From the NCBI RefSeq assembly GCF_964340395.1, contig NC_135569.1, positions 8,592,540 through 8,656,539 of the forward strand: a DNA stretch of 64,000 nt. The letters run 5' to 3'. This DNA comes from Glandiceps talaboti. Taxonomy: Eukaryota > Hemichordata > Enteropneusta > Spengelidae. Below are positions 33,072 through 43,904 of the stretch, piece after piece. Positions within the stretch are counted from its first letter, which is position 1, and each line of letters begins with the position of its first letter. A program made the translations under genes and the position numbers. The notes beneath the pieces were generated by a model. That model saw only the letters and a list, made by a program, of their open reading frames with translations, made no database searches and had not been told where the DNA came from.

Positions 33072-33784
33072 CACCCATACATACATACATACATACATAC
33101 ATACATACATACATACATACATACATACATACATACATACATACATACATACATGTACATACATACATACATACAAGACAGACAGACAGACAGACAGACA
33201 GAGGTATAGCATAACCTTCCCTTACGAAAGGTAATAACGAGTTTCAGCATTCTGAAGATCCTAGAAGTAAGCACACAGTGAGCTTCTTTCTTTATTTTTT
33301 TTTTTGCAGCATCATAATCATCTAGTCAGGCTAGACTAGCTGTAAGCTATTTCTTGACTCCCCCATTTACCCTTCTCCCTCTTGTTTTATGTAAGCATTA
33401 TTTTGTAATCGTTTTATACCCTTGGGTAAATAAACCACTTATGATAATATTACAACAAATTGTATATGCATCATTCAGTAGAACAACCAGGGCACGTGTT
33501 TCAGCCCAGGCAACAGAATAACATTAACTGGCGTTGCTGTGAAGAGACATGTGGCGTTTATGACGATGCAACATCAAAGAAAGATTCGACTTACTCAGGT
33601 CTAATATAACTACTTTAGTTTTAAAGTTAGTATTTACATGTAAGATTTTAGAAACAAAATCACCCCACGTGTACGCTCATACCACTGAAAAGAGTGGTCT
33701 GGGGTATACGTATACATGTAACAGGGCCATGGGGGAAAATACTTTTATGTGTATTACGCGGTGTACATTCAAATCACGACAACA
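32853..33784. other. Intergenic, lipocalin 2 to lipocalin 1
   Basis: Mostly the compound microsatellite at 33003-33202. A stretch at 33310-33440 ending GTAAATAAACC resembles a LINE 3' end but is too short to support. Confidence 0.45.
33003..33202. repeat. AC, ATAC and AGAC compound microsatellite
   Basis: Three simple repeats in a row between lipocalins 1 and 2. Confidence 0.95.
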
Positions 33785-34927
33785 TTAGAAGATGTCCGGA
33801 TCCATATCAACACACCCTGTTTGATCTGTTGATTGGAAGTATGCGATGTCGATATCAATGGACTGTAAATCACTCAGAAGGGATGTCAAGATTTTGTCGT
33901 CAAGGGTACGCTTTCTACTCAGGATCCAGGCAAATTCCGATCTGACGAAACCAAATAAGTCACTGCATGAGTAGACGATGGAAAACGTCTGATAGTTGGT
34001 GTGAAGAACCCAGTAGTCATCTGCGGGATGCCCTAAATTGAAAAGACCAGGGAGATGGATGGTTGGTATGATGTAGAGAGCCTCATATAGTAACACCAAG
34101 ACAAGCCTCTGAGTTAATATCAGTGGTGTTCATATAAGATAATATTAGAAAGTTAAATACTTTTTCCAATTTTAGCAAAGCTTTGGTTTATGCGCATGTC
34201 TGAATATAGTCATTTTATATGCATCCTTGGGGTGTTCTTTGACTTTGTAATATCACAACATTTTCAAGAACGCACTTCCGGTTGTATTTCCTTTTATACA
34301 TGAAAGGATTGTCGTCATGGGTTAAAGACCGACAACCACCTGTTGTCACGTGTTGTCAGGTTTGCGTTATTGATACGTACGCCCATACTACGAACTACAC
34401 AGTTTAGTAGACAATATTGGTCATAACACTAGCCCTTGGCGACAAAAATATTTTCGAGAAGTATTTGGATCATAAGGTTTCTGTACCGAAATATTTCAAG
34501 GCCATTTAATCATATATTCTGAATATGAACTCTTAAATAATTTGATAACAGGACGATAAGACTCAATAAATGCATAAATAAAACACTTACACCAGAACAG
34601 CTTCAATTTTAACTTTGCTGGTTCGTTAGGATTTGGTGTAGATGCAACACCTTCGATCGATTCAACCTTTCCAGTTTCACTGTTGATACCTTCGTTCAGG
34701 ACTTGAATGTTTCCGTCGTCTTTGAGTTTATACGTTGTTTGAACACACGTTAATCCTCGTTGAAAGTAAGCTGGAAACTTCTTGATTTCGTGCCAGGTGC
34801 CCAAGTAGTTAGTGACATTGAAGTTTTCCTGGACAGACACACTCGGACACTTGCCAAACGAGATAATTTGTCCATTGATAACATAACACAGAGTTACCAG
34901 TAGAAGTGTAATATACGTCGCCGCCAT
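33785..34927 (-). CDS. Apolipoprotein D-like lipocalin 2 (two coding exons)
   Basis: Exons 34591-34927 and 33785-34032 give 194 aa. The ATG at 34927 starts a signal peptide (MAATYITLLLVTLCYVINGQ). Then come SFGKCPSVSV, the GxW motif in YLGTWHEIKKFPAYF, and in exon 2 DDYWVLHTNYQTFSIVYSC and [15 protein letters not shown]. Cysteines match the two ApoD disulphides (GKC, LTC, YSC, TGC). The usual ApoD WYEI is WHEI here, a small departure. Intron position and phase match lipocalins 1 and 3, so the three are tandem duplicates. A TATA-like box lies about 40 nt upstream of the ATG. The ligand cannot be read from sequence. Confidence 0.92.
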
Positions 34928-34966
34928 GATGACCAGTTAATGTGTTTTTTCTCTTTCAATTCCCCA

Positions 34967-34972
34967 CTTATA
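34967..34972 (-). promoter_or_regulatory. TATA-like box of lipocalin 2
   Basis: Minus-strand TATAAG about 40-45 nt upstream of the lipocalin 2 ATG, at nearly the same distance as the better TATA box of lipocalin 3. It implies a very short leader. Lipocalin 1 has only a weak TATTAAA at a similar place (32846-32852). Confidence 0.4.
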
Positions 34973-35271
34973 CATATGAACTGATAAGGTCACACTGTAC
35001 AATACAAGTATCCAGGGGTGAAAGTTCACCGGCGACCTTGAATAACTCAAGAATTGTGACCGGAATACATAACATGGACATACAAGTGTGATAATATTAT
35101 CTAATTTATAAATAAAAGTAGCGTATTCAACACATACACAATGAACAGACTTATAGTACTTGCCCAAATAGAAATGGAACCCCACAACAATTCTTATCGT
35201 TACCATAGAGTCAAAAGAAATTGGTCAAATAAGAAGTTCCTTTTTAGAGGAAATATGTATTTAAGTCACAG

Positions 35272-35401
35272 ATGATGGTGGTGGTGGTGGTGGTGGTGGT
35301 GGTGGTGGTGGTGGTGGTGGTGGTGGTGGTGGTGGTGGTGATGATGATGATGATGATGGTGATGGTGGTGGTGGTGGTGGTGGTGGTGGTGGTGGTGATG
35401 G

Positions 35402-35447
<46 letters not shown>

Positions 35448-35461
35448 AATGATGACAACGA
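35272..35461. repeat. GGT and GAT compound microsatellite
   Basis: Trinucleotide runs of GGT and GAT. The Val, Met, Pro and Ser homopolymer frames in it are artefacts. Confidence 0.95.
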
Positions 35462-35503
35462 CTACATCAGCATTCTGATTTAAACTTTTACAAATAAACA
35501 CAA

Positions 35504-35509
35504 TTTATT
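35504..35509 (-). terminator. Poly(A) signal of lipocalin 3
   Basis: Minus-strand AATAAA about 365 nt after the lipocalin 3 stop. The 3' UTR would include the AAC repeat at 35689-35729. Confidence 0.45.
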
Positions 35510-35688
35510 GTCGTGAAATTCAACTTGTTTGATAAAATTACAAAACAATTATATCAAAATAGTTCATATAAATCCATGTAATTTTTTTCTGTAAACAACA
35601 AGTATTGTGACATCAAACTGAACAAGAAGCAGTCTTACGTCATAAGATGGATGCCAATTTTCAAACTTGTGCGACAACGACTGTAACA

Positions 35689-35690
35689 AT

Positions 35691-35729
<39 letters not shown>
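35689..35729. repeat. AAC microsatellite
   Basis: AAC units in the probable 3' UTR of lipocalin 3. Confidence 0.9.
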
Positions 35730-35872
35730 AACGTAACAATAACGACAACTACTTTAAATCAAGAAACTGACTACATAAATGTAAATTATTTTAAGAAATC
35801 TACACAGACGAATGTTCGTGTGTTGTTCGATCACGTGACTAGCACGTGACTGACATGTGACATTGTTTTTTG

Positions 35873-37186
35873 TTAGGCTTCATCAATTGCTTCACATCCT
35901 GACTGGTTTGTGATGGTAAAATGGCTTGTGTTGATACCCATCGATTCCATGTCGTCCATCAGCATATGTATTGTTTCACCGCTTATACTACGTTGTCGGC
36001 TAAGTATCCAGGCGTACTCCATCTTAAAGAAAAAGTAACTACTGCAGCTGTATACGACGGAATAGGAATCATAGTCTGTAGACAACACCCAGTAGTCGCC
36101 ACCTGGTTGCCCTGGAAACAAAAAAAAAAGATTTTTTTTAAATAAGGAAACCAATATTTTGTTTTACCAGACAAGGCTATTGCTTTGTGTCAATGTAGGT
36201 GTGCATTAGACGAGTATGTGCATTAGACGAGTTCTCTGAGCTCAGTTTAAAAAAACTTTGCGTGTTCCAGAGACTTGAACAGTCGTCATGTATTAATGCG
36301 TGTATTCAATAAAAAAAAAGTACCATTGCTTTGGTTATGCTACCTCAATGGTTTGGCAAACAATGCGTGTATTCAATAAAAAAGTACCATTGCTTTGGCT
36401 ATGCTACCTCAATGGTTTGGCAAACACGCTATTACAGATAAACCTAAAGACAGTAATGCTAAATATATTTACCATATATGGTCACACATTGTGGGTACAT
36501 TTTACTTAGTAAAGCATAGACCCTAGACGAAAAAAGTCAGTAATCACACAATACAAGAAACATATAGAGTAGTGGACTCCAAGATATTGGTAGCAAGGGA
36601 AAGATCAATGATAGAGAGCATTCATTCAAGGGAGACACCATTCTAATAAAGAGGGGTCTTAGAATATGTATCATTAAGTCAAAACCATTGGATCACGGAG
36701 AGAGTGTACCAGTACTCTACAACCACAGTACTTTCACTTTTACGAAACTATTTTTGCATGCTGTCCCATGATCAAACACACACTTTACATGTAATAAGTC
36801 ACCCGAGAAGTTTCTTTTAAGATACATAAGGGGTACTTACACCAAAAGAATTTGACTTTCAACTTGGCAGGATGTCTATCTGGGTTTGGTACATGAGCTT
36901 CCCCTTCCATTCCGTCAACTTCTCCTGTGTCATCTCTAACACCACGATTGTCAACTAAAATGCGTCCATTATCCTTTAAGCTATACGTCGCTGTTATACA
37001 CCTTTGTCCATCTTCGAAACTTGCTGGAAACTTTTCAATTTCGTACCATCTTCCTAAGTATGAAGTGAGATCAAAGTCTGCCTGCACTGTAACTTTCTTA
37101 CATTTACCCCAGCTGAACACCTGAGCGTCTACCGTTAGAAATAGACCAAGAACTAGCAGGATACTGGTGAGGAGTGTCGACGCCAT
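35873..37186 (-). CDS. Apolipoprotein D-like lipocalin 3 (two coding exons)
   Basis: Exons 36841-37186 and 35873-36111 give 194 aa. The ATG at 37186 starts a signal peptide (MASTLLTSILLVLGLFLTVD). Then come FSWGKCKKVTVQADFDLTSY, the GxW motif in LGRWYEIEKFPASF, EGEAHVPNPD, and in exon 2 GGDYWVLSTDYDSYSVVYSC and MEYAWILSRQRSI. Four ApoD-type cysteines are kept. This is the copy closest to vertebrate ApoD around the GxW motif (GRWYEIEK). A clear TATA box lies about 50 nt upstream. A longer frame upstream of 37186 has no ATG. Exon 1 sits between two copies of a 148-bp direct repeat (36608-36755 and 37288-37435). Downstream, AATAAA at 35504-35509 probably ends the transcript. Confidence 0.93.
36608..36755. 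repeat. 148-bp direct repeat, copy 1 (inside lipocalin 3 intron)
   Basis: Starts ATGATAGAGAGCATTCATTC and ends TACGAAACTATTTTT. It is nearly identical (two differences seen) to 37288-37435. Confidence 0.9.
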
Positions 37187-37236
37187 ACTGACAGTGATGT
37201 GAGGATGACTGTCACTTTCGAACGGCACAATTCGTA

Positions 37237-37242
37237 TTTATA
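37237..37242 (-). promoter_or_regulatory. TATA box of lipocalin 3
   Basis: Minus-strand TATAAA within TTATAAATACG, 51-56 nt upstream of the lipocalin 3 ATG. This implies a start site near 37210 and a short leader. Confidence 0.6.
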
Positions 37243-37287
37243 ACGAGCATAACAAAGAAACCCCCTTCTTTGTCTATTTGCAGGGTC

Positions 37288-37435
37288 ATGATAGAGAGCA
37301 TTCATTCAAGGGAGACACCATTCTAATAAAGAGGGGTCTTAGAATATGTATCATTAGGTCATAACCATTGGATCACGGAGAGAGTGTACCAGTACTCTAC
37401 AACCACAGTACTTTCACTTTTACGAAACTATTTTT
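37288..37435. repeat. 148-bp direct repeat, copy 2 (upstream of lipocalin 3)
   Basis: Nearly identical to 36608-36755 and 680 bp away in the same orientation. The promoter and exon 1 of lipocalin 3 lie between the copies. Confidence 0.9.
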
Positions 37436-38824
37436 AAATTTGTAAAGTGTAGAGAAGACTTTCCAGGTTTTATCGATACAAGATTATGCTGAAAAATGCA
37501 AGTACCAAAGGGTGACCCACTTTCACTTTTCGGACGAACACTCACGTAGTTTCCCACCGAAAGTGGTTATGCCCATCATTCCGCTATGTATTGTTTATGT
37601 ATTTAAACTTCCAACTGTTGGGCAGGGTTACCTGAACCCGTTCAGTGTGATTACGTAAGATTGGCACGTTTCGTGAAACGTTTCTTTAGTGATCACGCGT
37701 AAAACACACGTGGGGAGAAAGTGTTTGTATTGGGATCTCCAGAAAGTAGCTTCAGAGAGATTTTATCAGACGAGAACAGGTTTATGTTCTTAAAAAAAAT
37801 TAAATCAGATTACTTTGAACTTTGTTATATCCGTTGTCTTGGTGATAGTGGTTCTTCGTGATATTAGTAAAGTGACAGCATGCCGGAGGTGGGGTTGGAG
37901 TTGGGGTGGGTGTGGGGTCAACGTCCTTTCATGTTTACCTTGATACCATGGCCAGCTGACTAACTATCACATACCAAGTCAGCCTGATGGCGTTAGCAAT
38001 GACGACATTTTCTGGTTACGTGATACGAAGTTTGAATAATACATTAGAATTCCTGTCCAACATTTAATTACTATGTGCCTTGATCGGAGTATTGTGACAT
38101 GTGAATGCCTAACACGTGTATCAATGAATAGTTCAACTTTGTCCACATATTGATCCAGGACATGGCTACTTCCATACTTGAAGAAACTCGTTTCTGAAGC
38201 TTACTACAAAAGTATATATCCTACAGTTACAACTTTGTCGCTGTAATGATTTAAATATCACACCTGGATACAAGCTAGTGCTAGCTGACATCTTTAAAGT
38301 TAGTACAGAAACTGACTTGATTGTCGAATATAACGGAGTTACAGTCCGTAAACTTGAGCTAGTTAAAAACGTTCTAAACCACACCAGCTCGTCCGAACGA
38401 TGAGTGCAGAATTTTGACACAATAAATTTACAAATAACGAAATACTTTCCTTACATTGTAATATTTGTATGCAATAATTATGAATTCAAGCCCTAAGTAC
38501 TGGTAGGTACAGAGTCAGCATGACTTATTAAGTTCATATCATGACCTCGGCACACACTTAAATGAAAGGCTGTTCTGTATTGTCTCAAACCACGGCCTGT
38601 TTTACGGCAACGTTCTTAACGAGCCTCACATATTTATTTCGAAATGTAGTGGTAGAAATAATAACTCTGGTTTGCGAGAATGCTGTTCTGTAAACTTCTG
38701 TTGACTTCATTCGATGTACATTGCCAATAAGTTCGGTCGATTTAATGTATGTATGTATGTATGTATGTATGTATGTATGTATGTATGTATGTATGTATGT
38801 GTGTATGTGTGTATGTGTGTATGT

Positions 38825-38862
<38 letters not shown>

Positions 38863-40041
38863 GTGTGTGTGTACAGGTAGGTAGGTAGGTAGGTAGGTAG
38901 GTAGGTATGATGTATTGTTGTATATTGTGACATATCAAACAATAATACTTTTCGTTTTCATTTACAACTGAGTGTTTATTGATAGGCGTGACCTTTGACA
39001 CAGTCCCGATTGTCACGTGGCATGGATATATCCATTGTGTAGGTATGCAAAAAATGTTGCCTCAGTGTATCGAATCCCTAAACTTTGAAAATGTATAGGG
39101 CCATTTGATAAATCGTGTATTTTCAATGAATAAGTGTGGTTATGATCAGATTTTATGTTTGCCCATTGCAATCGACAAAAGCCTTGAAGGTGGACAAGGT
39201 ATTTTTGTACTCCTAATCGGGTTTTTCATTTTCCGTCAATTGCATTGCAACAAAGCCCGTAAATTCGTAATTCAGTGGTCAGCGTACTGCGTAATGAACT
39301 GTTTATTTTGCATGTAAATCCGTATAAAAAGCCCCACGTGTTTCATACACGTAAAAGAAAAAATACAACTGTGGTAATTGTACGACGTTTATAATAATTA
39401 TTCAATACACACAGCACTAAACGCGATCGTTATACATGCGTTTCACGTGTTTACACGATTTTAGAAGTTTTAGAAGGAGATGTAAAACGTTAAGAGGTAA
39501 CAGGGACTCAATTTTACTCACCAGTCTGTTCCTGAAATCGTAGAGAAGCCAAACTAGATCAATACCTCGAAGACGTCCGTCAATGTACAAGGCCAACGCC
39601 CAATACAACCCGCTCAGAATGACAAAATTGGCGGAAACACGTGTTTCTCAAGTGCCAGGTGGTTAAAATGAATTGGCAGATCACTGGCCTGTTGCTAACA
39701 ATGACTTGCTAATTTGTGTACACATCCTCAAACCTGATTGGCCAATTTGTGACCACACACAGGTGTATTTTATACTATCCATTCAAAAAATCACATTCCC
39801 GAGCTTGAGGATTCGGCTCTTTGATTGGATTATTCAGCTGTTTTTCATTACAGTGGGCCGAGAAATTTTATCTTTAGTAACAAGTTTTTAACACGTGATT
39901 GATGTGTACATGGTGTAAGCTGTTTTCACTTCAAGACGCAATCGGGATTATGACTAAAGTGGAGGTCTGAAAAACTATAAAAGTGTCTGGCAGAGCTGTA
40001 GGAAAAGTTGGTCCTGAACTAATGAACAATTCTATGTAGTT
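37436..40041. other. Gene-free stretch between lipocalin 3 and ANK-SOCS A
   Basis: Apart from the microsatellite at 38745 there is no recognisable element. A donor-like CTG then GTGAGT ends at 39522 on the minus strand and could close an untranslated exon, but no partner was found. Confidence 0.4.
38745..38907. repeat. GTAT, GT and GTAG compound microsatellite
   Basis: Three simple repeats in a row upstream of the lipocalin cluster. Confidence 0.95.
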
Positions 40042-40047
40042 TTTATT
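40042..40047 (-). terminator. Poly(A) signal of ANK-SOCS gene A
   Basis: Minus-strand AATAAA about 190 nt after the stop codon. Confidence 0.5.
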
Positions 40048-40237
40048 GCTCCGTTGCTATGATAACACTATTGCGATGACCAGTGATAGCTTTTACACTA
40101 CACTGCGCAAAGCCAAGGTTGAAACTAATTATCTCAATTTAGATGTAAGATGTTTTAGAGGGGGGGGGGGCGAAATTGCCGAAATAATAAATATTGAAAT
40201 ATTTGTTCGTGACAATATCATGATATAAAGATATCTC

Positions 40238-41521
40238 TCAATTAATTTCTTGAGTTCCGTCCAAACTAATGTACATCTTTATGTTCGGTGGTAAAGGTAG
40301 TTTAGCAGTATCTCTGTGTATTCTACGTCCAAGACATCGACGAACTGCGCAGCGACTAAGATGACGTAGTGAACGAGGACCGACTGCCAATAACTGCAGA
40401 ATAGAAAGCACACCCTTCTGTTGCTGAGAAAGCATCTCCACGTCTTCAAATATCGTAGAGATGATTCTGTGAGTATTGAAGTATGAAACTGAATTAAAGA
40501 ACAGTGTGTATGCATCGATTGTGGCGGGATATTCGCGGAGGACCTGCTGTAGGTGAAGGGGGTTGGTAAATTCTTTGGGGACGCCACCGTGACTAAGGAG
40601 AAGCTTTAGACAGGAGATTGCAACTTTGGCATCGAAGTTTGTTACATTCGGCTCACTTCCCCCAAAAGAGTATATGTGTTTTAGCGCTAAATCCAGGACT
40701 GTCTGACCACGACCATTTACAGTGTTGATCGCAGTTGTCCGAGGAATCAGAAGTTTGATGCACTTAGATGCGCCCGAGTGACATGCGTGGTGCAGCGAAG
40801 TTTGTCCGATGTTGTCAACAACATTGGCAGTAGCGCCGTGCTCAATCAATGCCTTTGCCTTTCTTGCTAAATCTATCGAAACTGAGAACATTAACGGAGT
40901 TACCCCCTCCTTATTTACGCCATCTACGTCGAAACCGTGCTGTAGGAGTAGCTTCAATGTTTCTAATTCCGCATGCTCATCAGTTTCGCAACTGCTTGCC
41001 CAGGTGTGCAAAGGAGTGTTGTCATGGTAACAGTGTATCACCATCGGTGATTTAAGAAGAACTTGCAGACACTTATTGCTTGCCATCACCGCACACCAGT
41101 GAACTACAGTATTACCGTTGAGGGCATCCTCGACATTTGGATCGGCACCATGAGAAAGAAGCAAACGCAAAGCGTCAACGAAATCATGCTTACATGCTGT
41201 CAATAGGGGACGTAATCCGTGGTTGACCGTCGCACCATTCCACAGAAGAACTTTGATACAATCCATACATTGAAAGAATGTTGCAACGTCGATTGCTGAA
41301 GCTTGTTCACTGACATGAAACCAGTATATCCAGGTCAAACAAGACTCCAACTTTCCCGCAGCTAAGTAGTTGTAGTTTGTTTTGTGTACGATGAATTGCA
41401 TGTTTGCATCAATCTCGTCGTTTGCTAACATTTCTGTTACAACTTTCACATCATTGTGTCTCAAGGCATTGTAGAAGGCCATAGGTTTTTCTTGCGTCCA
41501 GTTCATACTGATCATAAACAT
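40238..41521 (-). CDS. Ankyrin-repeat and SOCS-box protein A, single coding exon
   Basis: The frame from the ATG at 41521 (MFMISMNWTQEKP) gives 427 aa. ATGs at 41515 and 41506 are also possible, and the one at 41515 would give the same length (425 aa) as the neighbouring paralogue. The body is a run of ankyrin repeats (for example LRPLLTACKHDFVDALRLLL, NGNTVVHWCAV, DNTPLHTWASS, EGVTPLMFSV, IGQTSLHHACHSGASKCIKL). The C-terminus is a SOCS box: a BC-box-like SLRHLSRCAVRRCLG and a Cul5-box-like LPLPPNIKMYI. Proteins of this build act as substrate receptors of Elongin B/C-Cullin 5 ubiquitin ligases; the target is unknown. An acceptor at 41569 and a donor at 42907 suggest a non-coding 5' exon. AATAAA at 40042-40047 follows the stop. 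It is a tandem duplicate of the gene at 43905-45182. Confidence 0.9.
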   Translation of the reverse strand: MFMISMNWTQEKPMAFYNALRHNDVKVVTEMLANDEIDANMQFIVHKTNYNYLAAGKLESCLTWIYWFHVSEQASAIDVATFFQCMDCIKVLLWNGATVNHGLRPLLTACKHDFVDALRLLLSHGADPNVEDALNGNTVVHWCAVMASNKCLQVLLKSPMVIHCYHDNTPLHTWASSCETDEHAELETLKLLLQHGFDVDGVNKEGVTPLMFSVSIDLARKAKALIEHGATANVVDNIGQTSLHHACHSGASKCIKLLIPRTTAINTVNGRGQTVLDLALKHIYSFGGSEPNVTNFDAKVAISCLKLLLSHGGVPKEFTNPLHLQQVLREYPATIDAYTLFFNSVSYFNTHRIISTIFEDVEMLSQQQKGVLSILQLLAVGPRSLRHLSRCAVRRCLGRRIHRDTAKLPLPPNIKMYISLDGTQEIN

Positions 41522-41568
41522 GTCGTCATCAAATTCTGTGTGCCTTCGCAAAGTGAAACCAGTGTAAG

Positions 41569-43757
41569 CTACAGTTATGACAGAAAATTAAAAAAAGGAA
41601 ATATCTTTAGCATTTATTAAAGTTTCATTCATTGTCATCAAGTAATCCATTTTTGTTTAATTCGTTAAAACTACAATCGAAACCCTGTCACCTGCAAATG
41701 GTGTATGATTTAAATTGTATAACACTAGCTACAATGTTATAATTACTTGACAACTCTTATCAGGGAAACAAAGTAATATATTCCCCCCTCCCCACCCCAA
41801 TATTGGTCTTGTTCAACCAAAGAAAAATTGAGTGGTCTAAAGGGCTTTGTCACGACGCGTCTAGCGACCCGTAGTGACAAAACCCCTAGGTTTTCCATCA
41901 GGCTGACAAATAGTCGCTGACCACCCCTCCTTCTGTTAAACCAAAAACAGATTGACTGTCTATCATGTGACTTATTTCTAAAACATTATGACCCCATGTC
42001 ATATTCACCTGCCAGGCTGACTCAGAGAGTGGTCTGTTTAGCTTATCCATCACATAAGTTAATAATTTCACAATTTCGAAATGGTAATACTAAAGTATTG
42101 GCATGACATATAACAGTAACTGTTGTATATTAAGTACTAAGCGAGGATATTAAGGAATGAAGGTAAGAAATCGGGACAAGAAAAAATACTATAGTTCAGA
42201 CAAGGTCATATCATTGTAGAATTGAATTGTTCTTCCATCGCAATAACGTCAAAAACACAATGATCCCCCTCCCCATTTCATTTTTTAAAAAACACAGGAT
42301 GACTCCAACCCCCATCAATTTACCAACTCCTCCCCCGCGCCGAAGAAACTGAACAGTCCCTAATTTGACATTGTCTCGTTCATGTGAACGGGATAGCAAC
42401 TTAAAATTTAAGGTCAGGGTCATTTGTATACTGGGACAGGTGTGTAAACATGACCCAGACCGTCCAGTCAAGAAATCGTCAAAACACACCTCTCTCTATG
42501 TGGCAACTGTAGACACGATAAACCGTGATTTTTGCGAAAATATAAAAAAAAAAACATTACTATTTGACGAGAACAGGTGAAGTCCACATTGCACATGCGT
42601 ACTCTTTGCAGCAAGTTATGGACAGTCATCGAATATCAAATTAGTAATGTGGGTCAGAAGTTGAAACGTTCCGTAACATTTTTATTGGACACATGACATG
42701 GTGAAAGACTTAACTCGATTTCTGTTGTGTTGTCTACTAAAACATGCGTTATTAATCCTGATGTAATATTAAATGTTTTTACAACAAAAATAATCTTTCA
42801 ATTTCTTTATACGTGGGCTCAGAGTCGAGAACCGTTAATATGTATGGGGGGAATAAAAAATATCTTTTAAATAAATAAATAAACTTAATTTAATTAACTT
42901 AACTTACCTCTTTTAAAGTAACTTAAAGGTGAAATTTGGCTCCGAAGATATTGTATGTAGTAAGCAACAGCGCGTACTAACGACAAATGAACTTTTCGTT
43001 CAGTGTTATCTTAAATTGGTCAATTGCTTCTATGGCTAAGGACGTGACCTTCATATCATTTTGGCGTAACGTGGAATATTCCATTTATATGCTGGAAGTG
43101 ACGTTACAAGGGGAGGGACAAGGGTGTCATCACTTGGTTACAGGAGTGTCCGCTCGACACGTTTGTATTCACGTCTCTAACTTTTTTACTTGTAGAAACT
43201 TTGAGCATTTTTATAACTATTTTAGGGCCAACAATCTCAACCTGTGATCACATTACTTCTTTATTCTCGATGACAACATTGGACGATGTGAACAGTTTAC
43301 ATTTGCAGTAACCATGGTAACTTCAGACTGAAAGATTCGTAATCATGGTTAACAAGAGCGCCACCAACGACGAATCTTGCACTTAACATGTATACTAACA
43401 TTTATACAGTAAACCAATGCTGTGAAGTATTTCATTCGATTTCGTCATTAACCTAAATATATTATCCCGAAAGAGCATGCAGAGGTATTAACCCCCCCCC
43501 CCCACGCCCCCCATTTTAGGGACCTACCATTGGTTATTCCGGGGGGGGGGGTAGGTTGAAGGAAATCGAAATAGGAATTCATTCGACATTTTCAAACTGT
43601 CATTCAAAAAAGTATGGTTTACTGAAAATATTAAGTTGAACGACAGAGAGCTATAACTGAATGATATATTGTGTGGTTATGTATAAATACACATCATGAA
43701 TGCAGTATTGGTGTGAAATATGTAAATAAAACAACTTGAGCCTTAGCCTGAAACAGA
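41569..43757. other. Intergenic between the two ANK-SOCS genes
   Basis: Holds a foldback element (41796) and a possible untranslated exon of gene A ending at 42908 (GAG then GTAAGT). Near 43490-43550 a C run and a G run face each other across about 35 bp. Confidence 0.4.
41796..41912. mobile_element. Foldback element with CCCAATA ends, copy 2
   Basis: CCCCAATATTGGTCTTGTTC, then GGGCTTTGTCACGACG and the inverse CGTAGTGACAAAACCCC. Same family as 19853. Confidence 0.5.
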
Positions 43758-43763
43758 TTTTAA
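43758..43763 (-). terminator. Possible poly(A) signal of ANK-SOCS gene B
   Basis: Minus-strand ATTAAA, the common variant, about 140 nt after the stop codon. Confidence 0.4.
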
Positions 43764-43904
43764 TTATAATATTTAAATTTGGTTAAAACTACCATAACAT
43801 TGCATTATACACTGAATCCTGACGGGCTTAGATATTAATTTTCGGGAAGTGAATCAATATAATGTAAAACATGTACACTTTCCCACCCAACAACAAAATA
43901 TCTA

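Noticed and set aside
32894-33274. Cys-Val and His-Thr rich frames
   Set aside because: Produced by the AC and ATAC simple repeats.
35244-35501. Poly-Val, poly-Met, poly-Pro and poly-Ser frames
   Set aside because: Produced by the GGT/GAT trinucleotide repeat.
36608-37435. Paired direct repeats as terminal repeats of a mobile element
   Set aside because: The 148-bp copies enclose the promoter and first exon of a host lipocalin, and there is no element-coding sequence or terminal signature.
39417-39608. 63-codon minus-strand frame (YWALALYIDGRLRGIDLVWL)
   Set aside because: No ATG start, no family recognised and no partner exon. A donor-like GTGAGT inside it hints at an untranslated exon at most.
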